DNA of 64,000 nt from Planctomycetota bacterium (GTDB lineage Bacteria > Planctomycetota > UBA1135 > UBA2386): assembly GCA_016794565.1 (NCBI GenBank), contig JAEUHQ010000082.1, forward strand, positions 17,807-81,806, written 5' to 3'. Below, piece after piece: positions 44,457-54,562 of the stretch. The notes beneath the pieces are model-generated. The model saw nothing but the letters and a program-made list of their open reading frames with translations, ran no database searches and was not told the DNA's origin. The translations under genes and the position numbers were made by a program. The first letter of the stretch is position 1, and each line of letters begins with the position of its first letter.

Positions 44457-46322
44457 TCACTTCGCCGCGCTCGTCGCCTTCGCGAACGCGTCCGCGCCGC
44501 CGACGATCGGCAGTTCGAGCGACGTACCGGCGAGATCGACGGTGAGTTCGGTGCCCGCCGCGGGCCACAGGGTGAAGTCGTGGTCGCTGGCGAAGATCAT
44601 CAGGCCGATGCGTTCGCCGGCCGCGATCACCTGGTCGTCGGGCACGAGGTCGAACGTCACGTCGACGAACTCGCCGGGCACGAGCGGCTTGCCCTTCACC
44701 GCGCCGCCGTGGTTCTGCGGATCGGCCCAGCCGCGCGTGATGACGTTGTCCGTGATGCGCGCCTTGGTCGTCCACGGCAGCGACACGAGCCAGATGGAGA
44801 GGTTCGTCGCCGGCTTGCTGCACGCCATGCGCACCGTGATGCGCGGAGTGCCTGAGAGGTGCAGTGGCGCCGCGAGCGGCGCGCTCGAGTAGAGCAGGCG
44901 GTTCGGCGACGTCTCCGCCATGGCCATCGTGGCGCCTTTCACGTCGGCGTCGTCGACGAGCTTCTCCTTCGCGTCGGCGCCCTTCGCGATTCCGAGGCCG
45001 CCGACCGCGCTGCCGCCGGCGGTCGGGTACAGCGTCACCGGCTTCGCCTCCGGGTTCGGATAGTCCGCGTACGGCGTCGGCCGGCTCGGCGGATCGCCTT
45101 CGCGCACGATCCACGCCTTCGGGTCCTTCTCGATGCCGTTGTCGACGCCGTAGAGCCAGTGCGTGAGCCAGCGGTTCAGCAGCTCCTTCGGCGGCTGGCC
45201 GCCGTGGCCGGCCTGGTGGAAGTAGGCCATGCACGGCAGGCCCTTGGCCTTCACCGCCGCATAGATCCGCACGCTGTGCTCGGGCATCACGTTCCAGTCG
45301 TTCCAGCCGTGCGCCATCAGCATCGAGCACTTCATCGGGCCGAGGTCGAGCAGGTAGTCGCGCTGCGCCCAGAAGTCGTTCCAGTCACCCGTGAGGCGGT
45401 CGGCCTTCGCCTTCAGTTCGTCGTCGCGCACGTGCTGCTTGCACCAGTCGCGCTTCTTCGGATCGCCGCTGTCGATGAAGTCGAACAGCACGTCGACGTC
45501 TTCGCCCATGTAGCCACCCGGATGCCGGACCAGCCCGTTGCTGCGGTAGTAGTGGTAGTACGACGTGTTGGGCGCGATCGGCACGATCGTCACGAGACCA
45601 TCGACGCCGGTCGTCGCCGCGGCGAGCGGCAGCGTGCCGTTGTACGAGGTGCCCATCATCGCGACCTTGCCGCTGCACCACGTCGCCTTGACCTCCTCGC
45701 CGCCCTGCGCCGCGGTGAAGGCCTTCGCGCGGCCGCAGAGCCAGTCGATGACCGCCTTCGGCGCGAGGGACTCGTTGTCGCCGCCGAGCGACGGGCAACC
45801 CTGCGAGAACCCGGTGCCGGGCGACGAAGACTGCACGACGGCGAATCCGCGCGGCACCCAGGCCTGCGCCTTCACTTCGGCCATCGGCGACTCTTCGAGC
45901 ACTCCGGGCGGCCCCTGCACGACGATCGGCGGCATCTCGGGGCGCGGCTTCGGCTCGGCGCCGAGCTCCTGGTGCGGGTCCCAGAAGTACTGCTTCTCGT
46001 CGGAGCCGACGCCGAGGAAGTACGGGCTCGTCTCGTAGATCACCGGCACCTTCAGGCCCTCGGTGTCCGTCTGCTTCGGCCGCACGACACTCGTGTGCAT
46101 GCGGTCCTTCTCGCCGTCGCCGTCGGAGTCGAACTCGGTCTCGACCCACAGCACCTCGCGGACCCACTCCCGCGACTTGCGGAACGCGGGAACGACCTGC
46201 GCCTGCCCGTTCTCGAAGATCGGGCCGGCGGGACCGGCGGGAGCATCCTGCGCGCGGACCAGCGCGCCGAGGACGAGGGCGACCAGGGCGGTCGAGGACG
46301 GACCGAGGATCGTTGGGTTCAT
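44457..46322 (-). CDS. secreted S15/CocE-type X-prolyl dipeptidyl peptidase-like hydrolase
   Basis: The protein has 621 residues with a signal peptide (LVALVLGALVRAQ). The alpha/beta hydrolase part has the nucleophile motif GTSYNG (Ser near 225), the Asp in HGWNDWNV and the His in HQAGHGG, in the order of the S15/CocE-NonD family. The C-terminal jelly-roll (from about 440, with SSAPLAAPLHLSGTPRI and GERIGLMIFASDHDF) completes it. The family removes X-Pro dipeptides or hydrolyses esters. The ATG at 46322 was chosen for the signal peptide. Exact activity is open. Confidence 0.9.
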   Translation of the reverse strand: MNPTILGPSSTALVALVLGALVRAQDAPAGPAGPIFENGQAQVVPAFRKSREWVREVLWVETEFDSDGDGEKDRMHTSVVRPKQTDTEGLKVPVIYETSPYFLGVGSDEKQYFWDPHQELGAEPKPRPEMPPIVVQGPPGVLEESPMAEVKAQAWVPRGFAVVQSSSPGTGFSQGCPSLGGDNESLAPKAVIDWLCGRAKAFTAAQGGEEVKATWCSGKVAMMGTSYNGTLPLAAATTGVDGLVTIVPIAPNTSYYHYYRSNGLVRHPGGYMGEDVDVLFDFIDSGDPKKRDWCKQHVRDDELKAKADRLTGDWNDFWAQRDYLLDLGPMKCSMLMAHGWNDWNVMPEHSVRIYAAVKAKGLPCMAYFHQAGHGGQPPKELLNRWLTHWLYGVDNGIEKDPKAWIVREGDPPSRPTPYADYPNPEAKPVTLYPTAGGSAVGGLGIAKGADAKEKLVDDADVKGATMAMAETSPNRLLYSSAPLAAPLHLSGTPRITVRMACSKPATNLSIWLVSLPWTTKARITDNVITRGWADPQNHGGAVKGKPLVPGEFVDVTFDLVPDDQVIAAGERIGLMIFASDHDFTLWPAAGTELTVDLAGTSLELPIVGGADAFAKATSAAK

Positions 46323-46433
46323 GCGTTCACCGGCGCGACGCACCGAGGCGGCGCGGCCGGCGAACGATACGGAACGGCCCCGGCGCCGCCACTTCGGCGC
46401 GGGCACCGGGCGAGCCTCCGCACCCGCCGCCGC

Positions 46434-47030
46434 TCAGCCGATCTCGCGCGCGTCGACGTTCGACATCAGCACCGAGCCGTCGGCCTTCATGATGAGGGCC
46501 TGCCCGAAGACGCGGAGGCCGGTCAGCGCCGGGACGTCGGGGACGTCGATGTTCGTTCCCGCTTCGCCGCTGCTGCCCATCGTGCCCATGCCGAGGATCG
46601 CGAGCGACGAGGGCTGGAGCAGCAGACCGCAGTCGAAGAAGGGGATCGAGCACGCGGCGCCGAGCGCGAACGCGTTGATCGCGACGTCGCCCTGGCTGCC
46701 GAGGGCGGTGAACTTCAGCTGACCGCCGACGTGGCCGTTGCCGCCGATCGAGAAGGAGTCGTCGACGACTTCGATCGCGCTCACCTCGACGACCGTGCCG
46801 TTCCACGTGCCGGTGATCTTGCACATGAGGTTGTGGTAGGCGAGCAGGTTGATCGACGGGCTCGCGAGCTGCGTGCCCGAGAACTTGACGACGTGCGAGT
46901 AGCCCGGGCAGTAGTAGCAGCCGGCGGCGCTGCCGTCGGTGACCTGACCGCGAAGCACGATCGGGGCCTGGGCAGCAACGGACGACGCGACGGCGAAGGC
47001 GGAAAGGAGCAAGGACGCGAGACGATTCAT
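46434..47030 (-). CDS. small secreted protein of planctomycete type
   Basis: The protein has 198 residues with a signal peptide ending SSVAAQA. The mature part is a beta-rich, Gly/Ser-rich domain with Cys pairs (GCYYCPGY, NLMCKI, AACSIPFFDCG) that could form disulphides or bind a metal. The last ~70 residues, from LLLQPSSLAILGMGTMG to the end, look like a separate closing strand unit. No enzyme motif is seen. It stands alone, divergent from the CBU_0592-type gene; the 181 bp between show no obvious promoter. Confidence 0.72.
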   Translation of the reverse strand: MNRLASLLLSAFAVASSVAAQAPIVLRGQVTDGSAAGCYYCPGYSHVVKFSGTQLASPSINLLAYHNLMCKITGTWNGTVVEVSAIEVVDDSFSIGGNGHVGGQLKFTALGSQGDVAINAFALGAACSIPFFDCGLLLQPSSLAILGMGTMGSSGEAGTNIDVPDVPALTGLRVFGQALIMKADGSVLMSNVDAREIG

Positions 47031-47211
47031 GAAGACCTCGAAGGAAGAAGCGCGACGACGTAGTGCCGGCGCGGAGACGCACCTCCAAGGACAACCCCCG
47101 TGCCGCCGGGCGCGGACGTTCCAGGCGCCCGGAACGCGCACACCCGACGACCGGACGGCGCACACTCGATTCGCCCGGGCGCCGGCCCGGCGCCATGATC
47201 GACGCTCCGTC

Positions 47212-47487
47212 ATGGACGCTCCCTCTCGCTCCTCCGCGTCGCCCGTCGTGTCGCCCTTCGCCGAGGTCGCCGGCTGGTACGGCATGCTCGCGATCCTCGC
47301 CGCCTACGCACTGAACAGCTTCGAAGTGCTGCGCAACACCGACGTGTCGTTCCAGCTGCTCAACCTCACGGGCGCGCTGGGCGTCGCGTGGGTCTGCTTC
47401 CGGCGAAGGACGTGGCAGGCGTTCTGGCTCGAAGCGATCTGGGCCGTGATCGCGGTGATCGCGCTCGTGCGCGTCGGCCTCGCCTGA
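47212..47487 (+). CDS. CBU_0592-like small membrane protein
   Basis: The protein has 91 residues. The order GWYGMLAILAAYALNSF, FQLLNLTGALGVAWV and AFWLEAIWAVIAVIALVRV gives three membrane segments and matches the CBU_0592 membrane domain, seen alone or fused to transporters. Its function is unknown. The ATG at 47212 keeps all three helices. It converges on the acyl-CoA ligase gene with a single base between the stops. Confidence 0.75.
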   Translation: MDAPSRSSASPVVSPFAEVAGWYGMLAILAAYALNSFEVLRNTDVSFQLLNLTGALGVAWVCFRRRTWQAFWLEAIWAVIAVIALVRVGLA

Positions 47488-47488
47488 C

Positions 47489-49111
47489 TCAGCCCGACGA
47501 GCGCAGCGCGACGCGCATCGCCTTCTTGTCGAACTTGCCGGTGCCGGTCTTCGGGATCGCATCGACGATGCGAACGTCCTCGACGCGCGGCAGCTGCCAC
47601 TTCGCGAAGTGGCGCGCGAGGTGGGCGACGAGGTCGCGCGGCGACGGCGGCTGCGCCCGGTCGGCCGGCACGACGAACAGCACGGGCGCCTCGTCGCGCA
47701 GTTCGTCGGGGCGCGCGCAGGCCGCGGCCTCGAGCACGCCGGGGAACGCCATCGCCGCGTTCTCGAGGGCCTGGCTCGAGATCCACTCGCCGCGGCTCTT
47801 GATGAGGTCCTTCTTGCGATCGGTGATCGCGATGCGGCCCTCGGCGTCGATCGTCGCGACGTCGCCCGTCCGGAACCACCCATCGCTCGTGAACACTTCG
47901 GCGCCCGCACCGCCGAAGTAGTTCGCCGCGACCCACGGGCCGCGCACACAGAGTTCACCCGCAGCGACACCGTCCCACGGCAGGTCCTCGCCGTCGTCGT
48001 CGAGGATGCGCGCTTCGAGACCGGGAACGGGCCGCCCCGGCTTGCAGCGCGCGTCGATGTCGCCGACGTCGTTCGCGGGAAGGCCCGTGCTGCCGGGATG
48101 CGTGCACGATCCGACCGGCGACGTCTCCGTCATGCCCCACGCATGCGTGATCGACACGCCGAACTCGAACTGCCAGCTCTCGATCAGCGCGCGCGGCGCC
48201 GCGGCGCCGCCGACGACGATCGAACGCAGCTTCGACAGATCGCGACGCTGACGGCGCAGACTCTGCAGCACGAGGTTCCACACTGTCGGCACTCCCGCGG
48301 CGAGCGTGACCCCTTCACCCTCGATGAGCGACGCGAGCGCGTCGCCGCCGAGCTGCGAACCGGGCAGCACGAGTTTGCTTCCGGTCAGCACGCTCGCGTG
48401 CGGCAGACCCCAGGAGACCGCGTGGAACATCGGCACGACGGGCAGCACGGTCGCGCGCTGCGACACTCCGAGCGAGTCGATCATCGCGCATCCGAACGCG
48501 TGCAGCACTGTGCTGCGGTGCGAGTAGAGCACGCCCTTCGGTTCGCCCGTCGTGCCCGACGTGTAGCAGAGGCCCGCGGCATCGCGTTCGTCGACCGCCA
48601 CCGCGGGCGCGGGGCTGCTGCTCGCGAGCAGGGCTTCGTAGTCGAGAGCACCGGGCACGGCGGCGTCCGCGCCGCGGCCGTCGTCGTCGAGCACGACGAA
48701 CTGCAGTTCGCTCGGCAAGGCGGGCAGCGCCGCGCGGATGGCCGGCACGAGCGACCGATCGACGAACATCAACCGGTCGCCGGCATGGCGCACGATCCAC
48801 GCGATCTGCTCGGCCGGCAGGCGCACGTTCACGGTGTGCAGCACGGCACCGGCACCGGGCACCGCGAGGTAGAGCTCGAGATGCCGATGGCTGTTCCACG
48901 CGAACGTCGCGACGCGATCGCCGCGTCGCACTCCGAGCGACTGCAGCGCGCCGACGAGCCGGTCGACACGATCCGCCACCGCGCCGTAGTCCGTGCGATG
49001 CAGCGCACCGTCGTCCCGCCGGGACACCACTTCGCGCCGCGGGAACACGGTTCTCGCCCGACGCACGAGCGCGTCGACCACGAGAGGAAAGTCCATCATG
49101 AGACCGCGCAT
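47489..49111 (-). CDS. medium/long-chain fatty acyl-CoA ligase
   Basis: The protein has 540 residues with the ANL-superfamily motifs: the ATP-binding CYTSGTTGEPKGV, the HAWGMTETSPVG segment, GWFRTGDVATID, DRKKDLIKSRGEWIS and the closing catalytic Lys region KTGTGKFDKKAMR. Such enzymes activate a fatty acid as acyl-AMP and then form acyl-CoA at the inner membrane. The MRGLMMDFP start at 49111 matches the usual N-terminus of the medium-chain acyl-CoA ligase group. It is divergent from the chemosensory operon across 104 bp. Confidence 0.93.
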   Translation of the reverse strand: MRGLMMDFPLVVDALVRRARTVFPRREVVSRRDDGALHRTDYGAVADRVDRLVGALQSLGVRRGDRVATFAWNSHRHLELYLAVPGAGAVLHTVNVRLPAEQIAWIVRHAGDRLMFVDRSLVPAIRAALPALPSELQFVVLDDDGRGADAAVPGALDYEALLASSSPAPAVAVDERDAAGLCYTSGTTGEPKGVLYSHRSTVLHAFGCAMIDSLGVSQRATVLPVVPMFHAVSWGLPHASVLTGSKLVLPGSQLGGDALASLIEGEGVTLAAGVPTVWNLVLQSLRRQRRDLSKLRSIVVGGAAAPRALIESWQFEFGVSITHAWGMTETSPVGSCTHPGSTGLPANDVGDIDARCKPGRPVPGLEARILDDDGEDLPWDGVAAGELCVRGPWVAANYFGGAGAEVFTSDGWFRTGDVATIDAEGRIAITDRKKDLIKSRGEWISSQALENAAMAFPGVLEAAACARPDELRDEAPVLFVVPADRAQPPSPRDLVAHLARHFAKWQLPRVEDVRIVDAIPKTGTGKFDKKAMRVALRSSG

Positions 49112-49215
49112 GACGAGCGGCACGATCGCGCCGGGCCCGCGCCATTGCCAGCGCCGCGCGGCGTCGGGGAAAACCCGGTCGCGTCCTTCCCTGGTCGAAC
49201 GACGAAAGGGCCCGC

Positions 49216-50241
49216 ATGTCGTCCGCCTTGTCGCCGGCCCGCATCCTCGTCGCCGAGGACATCGCCACCATGGGACTCCTCGTGCAGCGGCTGCTCCGCG
49301 AGCGCGGCCACAGCGTGCGTTTCGTCTCGAACGGCCTGCAGGCACTCGACCGCCTGCGCGCCGAACCGTTCGACCTCGTCGTCACCGACTGGGTGATGCC
49401 GGAGATGGACGGCATCGAACTGATCCTGCGCACGCGCCACGAGTTCGGGGCCGCTTCGCCGCCGTTCGTGATCCAGACCGCCGTCGACACCGCCGACGCC
49501 AAGGAGGCCGTGCTCGAGGCCGGCGCCGACGAGTTCCTGGCGAAGCCGTGGCCGCACGACGAGTTCGTCGCCACCGTCGAGCGGTGTCTCGCCCGCAGCC
49601 GCGCGCCGCGCATCGCGCCGGTCGCCGAGCCGGTGAAACCCGTACTCCGCACCGCGCCGTTCCGCTGCGTCTGCCTCGCCGCGAGCACCGGCGGGCCCGT
49701 CACGATGCGCGACGTGCTGCAGGATCTGGCCCCGACGGACCGCGCGACGTTCGTCGTGGTGGTGCACGGTCCGGCCTGGATGCTCCGGTCCTACGCCGGG
49801 CAGCTCGCGCGGCTGTGCAGGATGCCGGTGGTGCTGGCGGAGGACGGTGCGCCCCTCCGGGCGGGCACGATCTTCATCGCACCCGGAGACCGACACACGG
49901 TCGTCGACGCGGACTTCGTGTTGCGCGTCGTCGACACGCCGCCCGAGAACTGGGTGCGTCCCGCCGCGGACCCGCTGTTCCGGAGCGCCGCCGCCGTGTT
50001 CGGCCGCGAAGCGGTCGCCGTCGTCATGACCGGACTCGGTCGCGACGGCACACGCGGCGCGAGCGCGATCGTCACCGCCGGAGGTGTCGTGGTGGTCCAG
50101 GATCCCGATTCGTGCGTCGCGGCGTCGATGCCCGAGAACGTGATCGCCGCGGGTATTCCCTGCCGCGTCGCCCGCATCGATCGTCTCGCGTCGACGATCG
50201 AAGCCGCCTCGGGGTTCTCCCCGGTGTCCCTGCGGTCGTAG
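49216..50241 (+). CDS. cheB: CheB-type response regulator-methylesterase (first of two)
   Basis: The protein has 341 residues. A receiver domain (1-130) has the phospho-acceptor Asp in TDWVMPEMDG, acidic residues in VAEDIA and the Lys of LAKPWP. The methylesterase domain (about 150-335) keeps the catalytic triad: Ser in AASTGGP, His in VVVHGP and Asp in MTGLGRDG. The segment after the His reads GPAWML, not the usual MPPxFT of the second CheB here, so its substrate contacts may differ. It opens the operon and is followed 78 bp later by cheA. Confidence 0.88.
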   Translation: MSSALSPARILVAEDIATMGLLVQRLLRERGHSVRFVSNGLQALDRLRAEPFDLVVTDWVMPEMDGIELILRTRHEFGAASPPFVIQTAVDTADAKEAVLEAGADEFLAKPWPHDEFVATVERCLARSRAPRIAPVAEPVKPVLRTAPFRCVCLAASTGGPVTMRDVLQDLAPTDRATFVVVVHGPAWMLRSYAGQLARLCRMPVVLAEDGAPLRAGTIFIAPGDRHTVVDADFVLRVVDTPPENWVRPAADPLFRSAAAVFGREAVAVVMTGLGRDGTRGASAIVTAGGVVVVQDPDSCVAASMPENVIAAGIPCRVARIDRLASTIEAASGFSPVSLRS

Positions 50242-50319
50242 GGTCTTGACCCGATTCAGAGAGCGCATCGGTGCGCTCGAAGTGGTTCGCGCCGCCGCAC
50301 ACCGGCGAGCGAGAACCAC

Positions 50320-52566
50320 ATGGATGACGTCGTCAAGGAGTTCGTCGTCGAGAGCAGGGAGAACCTGGATCAGTTCGATCTGGACCTCGTCGCCCTCGAA
50401 CGCGAACCGGCGCGGAAGGACGTGCTCGCGAGCGTCTTCCGCACGATCCACACGCTGAAGGGCACCTGCGGGTTCTTCGGCTTCGAGAAACTCGAACGCC
50501 TCACGCACGCCGGCGAGACGCTGCTCGGCCGTCTGCGCGACGGCGACCTCGCGCTGAACGCGGAGATGACGAGCGCGCTGCTGGCCTTCGGCGACGCCGT
50601 GCGCTCGATCCTCGGAACGGTCGAGAGTGCGGGCACCGACGGCGACAGCGACTACGGCGACCTGGTCGGCACGCTCGAACGCCTGCAGCGCAGCGGAGCG
50701 TCGGCAGCGAGCACGGCGCCACAGCCGGCTCCCGCCGCGGCCCCGGCGCCTGCTCCTGCACCCGCGCCGGTCGCGCCGCCCATTCCCGCGCCGGCGGCCG
50801 CCGCGGCCGACCCCGAGCCGCTCGCCGTTCCTCGTGAGAACGCGCACCCGCAGGCCGAGCACGACGCTCGAGCGACCGTCGCCGACGCGAGCGTCCGCGT
50901 CGACGTGTCGCTGCTCGATTCGCTGATGAACCAGGTCGGTGAACTCGTGCTCGCGCGGAACGAGATCCTGCAGTACTCGGAGTCGCACCACGACCCCGCG
51001 CTCGTGTCGACGACGCAGCGGCTCGACCTCATCACCACCGAGCTGCAGGAGCGCGTGCTGAAGACGCGCATGCAGCAGATCGGCACGATCTGGAACAAGC
51101 TGCCGCGCCTCGTTCGCGACTTGTCGGGCCAGCTCGGGAAGGACGTCGCGATCGAGATGGAGGGCGAAGAGACCGAACTCGACCGCACGATCATCGAAGC
51201 GATCAAGGACCCGCTGACGCACATCGTGCGCAACTCGGTCGACCACGGCCTCGAGCTGCCCGAAGTCCGCATCGCCGCCGGCAAGCCGGCGCAGGGCACC
51301 GTGCGAGTCCGCGCATTCCACGAAGGCGGTCAGGTCAACATCGAGATCGCCGACGACGGCGCCGGCATCGATCGCGACGCGGTCAAGAAGAAGGCGGTCG
51401 AGCGCGGCATCGTGACGCCCGACCAGGCGGCGCGGATGAGCGAGCGCGAAGCGACGCACCTGATCTTCCTGCCCGGCTTCTCGACCGCGAAGAAGGTGAC
51501 GAACATCTCGGGCCGCGGCGTCGGCATGGACGTCGTGAAGACGAACATCGAGAAGATCGGCGGCAGCGTCGACGTGCAGAGCGAGAAGGGCCGCGGCACG
51601 ACGCTGCGGATCAAGATCCCGCTCACGCTGGCGATCATTCCCGCCCTCATCGTGACCTGCGGCGGCGACAAGTACGCGATCCCGCAGGTCTGTCTGCTCG
51701 AACTCGTCCGCCTCGAAGGCGACCAGGCCACGAAGGCCGTCGAGATGATCCTCGACGTTCCCGTGCACCGGCTCCGCGGCGAACTGCTGCCGATGATCTG
51801 GCTGACGGAGCAGTTGCGCATCGGATCGCGCAAGGACCAGGCCGGGGGCGCGCTCCACATCGCGGTGCTGCAGGCCGAGGACCTCACGTTCGGTCTCGTC
51901 GTCGACGAGATCTGCGACAACCAGGAGATCGTCGTGAAGCCCTTGAGCAAGCTGCTCGAGGACGTCACCTGCTACGCCGGCGCGACGATCATGGGCGACG
52001 GCCGCGTCGCGCTGATCCTCGACGCCATGGGCATCGCCGCGCGCGCCGGCATCGTCTCGAAGTCGCGCGAACGCCGGAAGGTCGCGACCAACGACCCGGA
52101 CGCTTCGCTGCGGTCACAGGACGAGCAGACGCTCCTCCTGTTCACCGCGGGCGACGACACGCCGAAGGCCGTTCCGCTGTCGTGCGTGGCGCGACTCGAG
52201 GAGTTCCCGCGATCGGCGATCGAACACGCCGCGGGCCGTGCGGTCGTGCAGTACCGCGACGACATCATGCCGCTGGTTCGCCTGTCCGAACTGCTCGGGA
52301 CGGACGCCGAGGACACCGGTGACGGTCCCTTGCAGGTGATCGCGCATCAGCGCAACGGCGCGTTCGTCGGCGTCGTCGTCGACCGCATCCTCGACATCGT
52401 GCAGGAGCCGGTGCAGCCGAAGCGGGTCGGAGCGAAACCACCGGTGCTCGGCACCGTCGTGGTGCACGAGCGTGTGACCGAAGCGATCGACATCGGCGCC
52501 GTCATCACGATGGCGGGACTCGATGGCGAAGCGGTGACCTGCCAGGGAGGACGCGATGGCGACTGA
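50320..52566 (+). CDS. cheA: chemosensory histidine kinase CheA with two CheW-like domains
   Basis: The protein has 748 residues. The P1 Hpt domain (1-105) has the phosphorylated His44 in IHTLKGTCGFFG. A Pro/Ala-rich linker (about 125-185) replaces any P2 domain. The P3 dimerisation helices follow from VDVSLLDSLMNQVGELV, and the P4 ATPase has N, G1 and G2 boxes at NSVDHG (about 307), DDGAGID (about 346) and GRGVGMDVV (about 399). Instead of one regulatory P5 domain there are two CheW-like domains, at about 434-580 and 600-735. The stop overlaps cheW by 11 bp. Confidence 0.95.
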   Translation: MDDVVKEFVVESRENLDQFDLDLVALEREPARKDVLASVFRTIHTLKGTCGFFGFEKLERLTHAGETLLGRLRDGDLALNAEMTSALLAFGDAVRSILGTVESAGTDGDSDYGDLVGTLERLQRSGASAASTAPQPAPAAAPAPAPAPAPVAPPIPAPAAAAADPEPLAVPRENAHPQAEHDARATVADASVRVDVSLLDSLMNQVGELVLARNEILQYSESHHDPALVSTTQRLDLITTELQERVLKTRMQQIGTIWNKLPRLVRDLSGQLGKDVAIEMEGEETELDRTIIEAIKDPLTHIVRNSVDHGLELPEVRIAAGKPAQGTVRVRAFHEGGQVNIEIADDGAGIDRDAVKKKAVERGIVTPDQAARMSEREATHLIFLPGFSTAKKVTNISGRGVGMDVVKTNIEKIGGSVDVQSEKGRGTTLRIKIPLTLAIIPALIVTCGGDKYAIPQVCLLELVRLEGDQATKAVEMILDVPVHRLRGELLPMIWLTEQLRIGSRKDQAGGALHIAVLQAEDLTFGLVVDEICDNQEIVVKPLSKLLEDVTCYAGATIMGDGRVALILDAMGIAARAGIVSKSRERRKVATNDPDASLRSQDEQTLLLFTAGDDTPKAVPLSCVARLEEFPRSAIEHAAGRAVVQYRDDIMPLVRLSELLGTDAEDTGDGPLQVIAHQRNGAFVGVVVDRILDIVQEPVQPKRVGAKPPVLGTVVVHERVTEAIDIGAVITMAGLDGEAVTCQGGRDGD

Positions 52567-53014
52567 AGGCATGTTCTGCACGTTTTTCCTCGACGGCCAC
52601 TTCTGTGGCATCGAGGTCGAGCGGGTCCAGGAAGTCCTGCGCCACCAGGCGATGACGCGGATCCCGCTGGCTCCTTCGCGCATTCGCGGCCTCATCAACC
52701 TGCGCGGTCAGATCGTCACCGCGATCGACCTGCGCAGGCAGCTCGGGCTGCCCGACCGTCCCGCGGACGCGTTGCCGATGAACGTCGTCGTGCGCTGCGA
52801 CGACGGCGCCGTGAGCGTGCTCGTCGACGAGATCGACGAAGTGCTCACCGTCGGAGCGGAGACGCTGGCCCCGCCGCCGCACAACGTCAGCGACGCCCTG
52901 CGCAGCCTCCTGCGCGGCGTGCACAAGCTGCCGGGCCGTCTGCTGCTCGTCGCCGACGTCGACGCCCTGCTGCGTGCTTCGAGCCCGGACGCCGCAATGC
53001 CAGTGCGCGCGTGA
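52556..53014 (+). CDS. cheW: chemosensory coupling protein CheW
   Basis: The protein has 152 residues, a single CheW domain: [45 protein letters not shown] and [13 protein letters not shown] are the standard strands. CheW links receptor tips to CheA. The ATG lies inside the end of cheA (11-bp overlap), which fits translational coupling and close stoichiometry. Confidence 0.93.
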   Translation: MATEGMFCTFFLDGHFCGIEVERVQEVLRHQAMTRIPLAPSRIRGLINLRGQIVTAIDLRRQLGLPDRPADALPMNVVVRCDDGAVSVLVDEIDEVLTVGAETLAPPPHNVSDALRSLLRGVHKLPGRLLLVADVDALLRASSPDAAMPVRA

Positions 53015-53067
53015 CCACCACCTACCGAACGAACACTCACTCCGACCACGACCAACCGAGAACGACC

Positions 53068-54507
53068 ATGCCGAACGCCACTCTGGACCCGACCGACCGA
53101 ACCACGACGCCCGACCCGATCGCCACGCTCGAGAGCCTGCAGGGTTGTCTCGACTGCCTGGAGACCAACGTCTTCGTCGCCAACAACGACCTCAAGCTCG
53201 TCTACGCGAACAAGAAGGCACTGCGCACCGCGCGCTCCATCGGCGGCGAGATCCGCAAGGCCTTCGGCGTGTCGGTCGAGCAGATCCTCGGCGGCAGCAT
53301 CCACCGCTTCCATCGCGAGCCAGAGCGCATCGAAGCGATCCTGCACGACCCGAAGGCGCTGCCCCACGCCGCGACGTTCGCGTTCGGTGCGGTGACTCTG
53401 CGAACGAACATCAACCGGGTGCGCACGCCCGCCGGTGAGGGTGTCGGGTACATCGTGAGCTGGGACGACGTCAGCGAGGAGATGCGCCGCGAAGCCGAGA
53501 AGCAGGAAGCGGAGAAGAAGGCGCAGGCCGTGGCCCAGCGCGAACTCGAGCAGGCGGCGGAACTGCGGGCCAAGATCGACGCGATGCTCACGGTCGTCAG
53601 TGCGGCGGCGGCCGGAGACCTGACGCAGAAGATCACCGTGAGCGGCAACGACGCGCTGGGGCAGATGGGCGAACAGCTCGGCAGATTCTTCGCCGACCTG
53701 CGCAAGAACATCGGTCACATCGGCGCGAGTTCGCAGACCCTGGCCAGCGCGTCCGAAGAACTAGCGGCCACCAGCCAGGAGATGGGAGCAAGTGCGGGTG
53801 AGACCGCGACGCAGTCCAACACGGTGGCCAGCGCGGCCGAAGAAGTGAGCGCGAACGTGCAGACCGTCGCGCAGGCAGCTTCCGAACTCGGCGCGAGCAT
53901 CAAGGAGATCGCCGCCAACGCGGCGAGCGCGGCGAAGGTCGCGACGTCGGCCGTGCAGGTCGCCGAGAGCACGAACGGCACGATCCGCAAGCTCGGGACG
54001 AGCAGCGCGGAGATCGGCAACGTCGTGAAGGTCATCACGTCGATCGCGCAGCAGACGAACCTGCTCGCGCTGAACGCGACCATCGAGGCGGCTCGCGCCG
54101 GGGAAGCCGGCAAGGGCTTCGCGGTCGTCGCCAACGAAGTGAAGGAGCTCGCGAAGGAGACCGCGAAGGCCACCGAGGACATCGGGCGCCGCATCGCGGC
54201 GATCCAGACCGACACGGACGGCGCCGTGAAGGCGATCGGACGCGTCAGCGAGATCATCAACCAGGTCAACGACATCCAGAGCACGATCGCGAGCGCGGTC
54301 GAGGAGCAGACCGCGACGACCGCCGAGATCGTGCGCAACGTCGGCGAAGCCGCGAAGGGCATGACCGAGATCTCGAAGAACATCAGCGGCGTCGCGCAAG
54401 CGGCGGCGGACACGTCGAAGGGCGCCAACGACACGCAGGGTGCTTCGAAGGAGCTCGCCAAGATGTCGACCGAGCTGCAGACGCTCGTCGGCCGTTTCAC
54501 GGTCTGA
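53068..54507 (+). CDS. soluble PAS-domain methyl-accepting chemotaxis protein
   Basis: With the ATG at 53068 the protein has 479 residues. It has no membrane segment. A PAS-like sensor covers about 15-130 ([22 protein letters not shown]...[10 protein letters not shown]), a HAMP-like piece about 160-200 ([11 protein letters not shown]), and the signalling helices run to the end. The conserved receptor tip is present ([34 protein letters not shown]). A GTG at 53011 would overlap the cheW stop by 4 bp, but the extra 19 residues use codons rare here (AGA, CAA, ACT) and are Thr-rich, so I prefer 53068. The signal sensed is cytoplasmic and unknown. Confidence 0.9.
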   Translation: MPNATLDPTDRTTTPDPIATLESLQGCLDCLETNVFVANNDLKLVYANKKALRTARSIGGEIRKAFGVSVEQILGGSIHRFHREPERIEAILHDPKALPHAATFAFGAVTLRTNINRVRTPAGEGVGYIVSWDDVSEEMRREAEKQEAEKKAQAVAQRELEQAAELRAKIDAMLTVVSAAAAGDLTQKITVSGNDALGQMGEQLGRFFADLRKNIGHIGASSQTLASASEELAATSQEMGASAGETATQSNTVASAAEEVSANVQTVAQAASELGASIKEIAANAASAAKVATSAVQVAESTNGTIRKLGTSSAEIGNVVKVITSIAQQTNLLALNATIEAARAGEAGKGFAVVANEVKELAKETAKATEDIGRRIAAIQTDTDGAVKAIGRVSEIINQVNDIQSTIASAVEEQTATTAEIVRNVGEAAKGMTEISKNISGVAQAAADTSKGANDTQGASKELAKMSTELQTLVGRFTV

Positions 54508-54562
54508 ACCCCGGCGCCGCGCCGACGAGCGCGGCGCACCTCGTCTGCTCCGGAGCACTCCC

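Noticed and set aside
49216..50241. First CheB as a pilus response regulator only
   Set aside because: It carries a full methylesterase domain with Ser, His and Asp of the triad.
53011..53067. GTG at 53011 as the receptor start
   Set aside because: The 4-bp overlap is attractive, but the added residues use rare codons and are Thr-rich, with no Shine-Dalgarno sequence. Not fully excluded.
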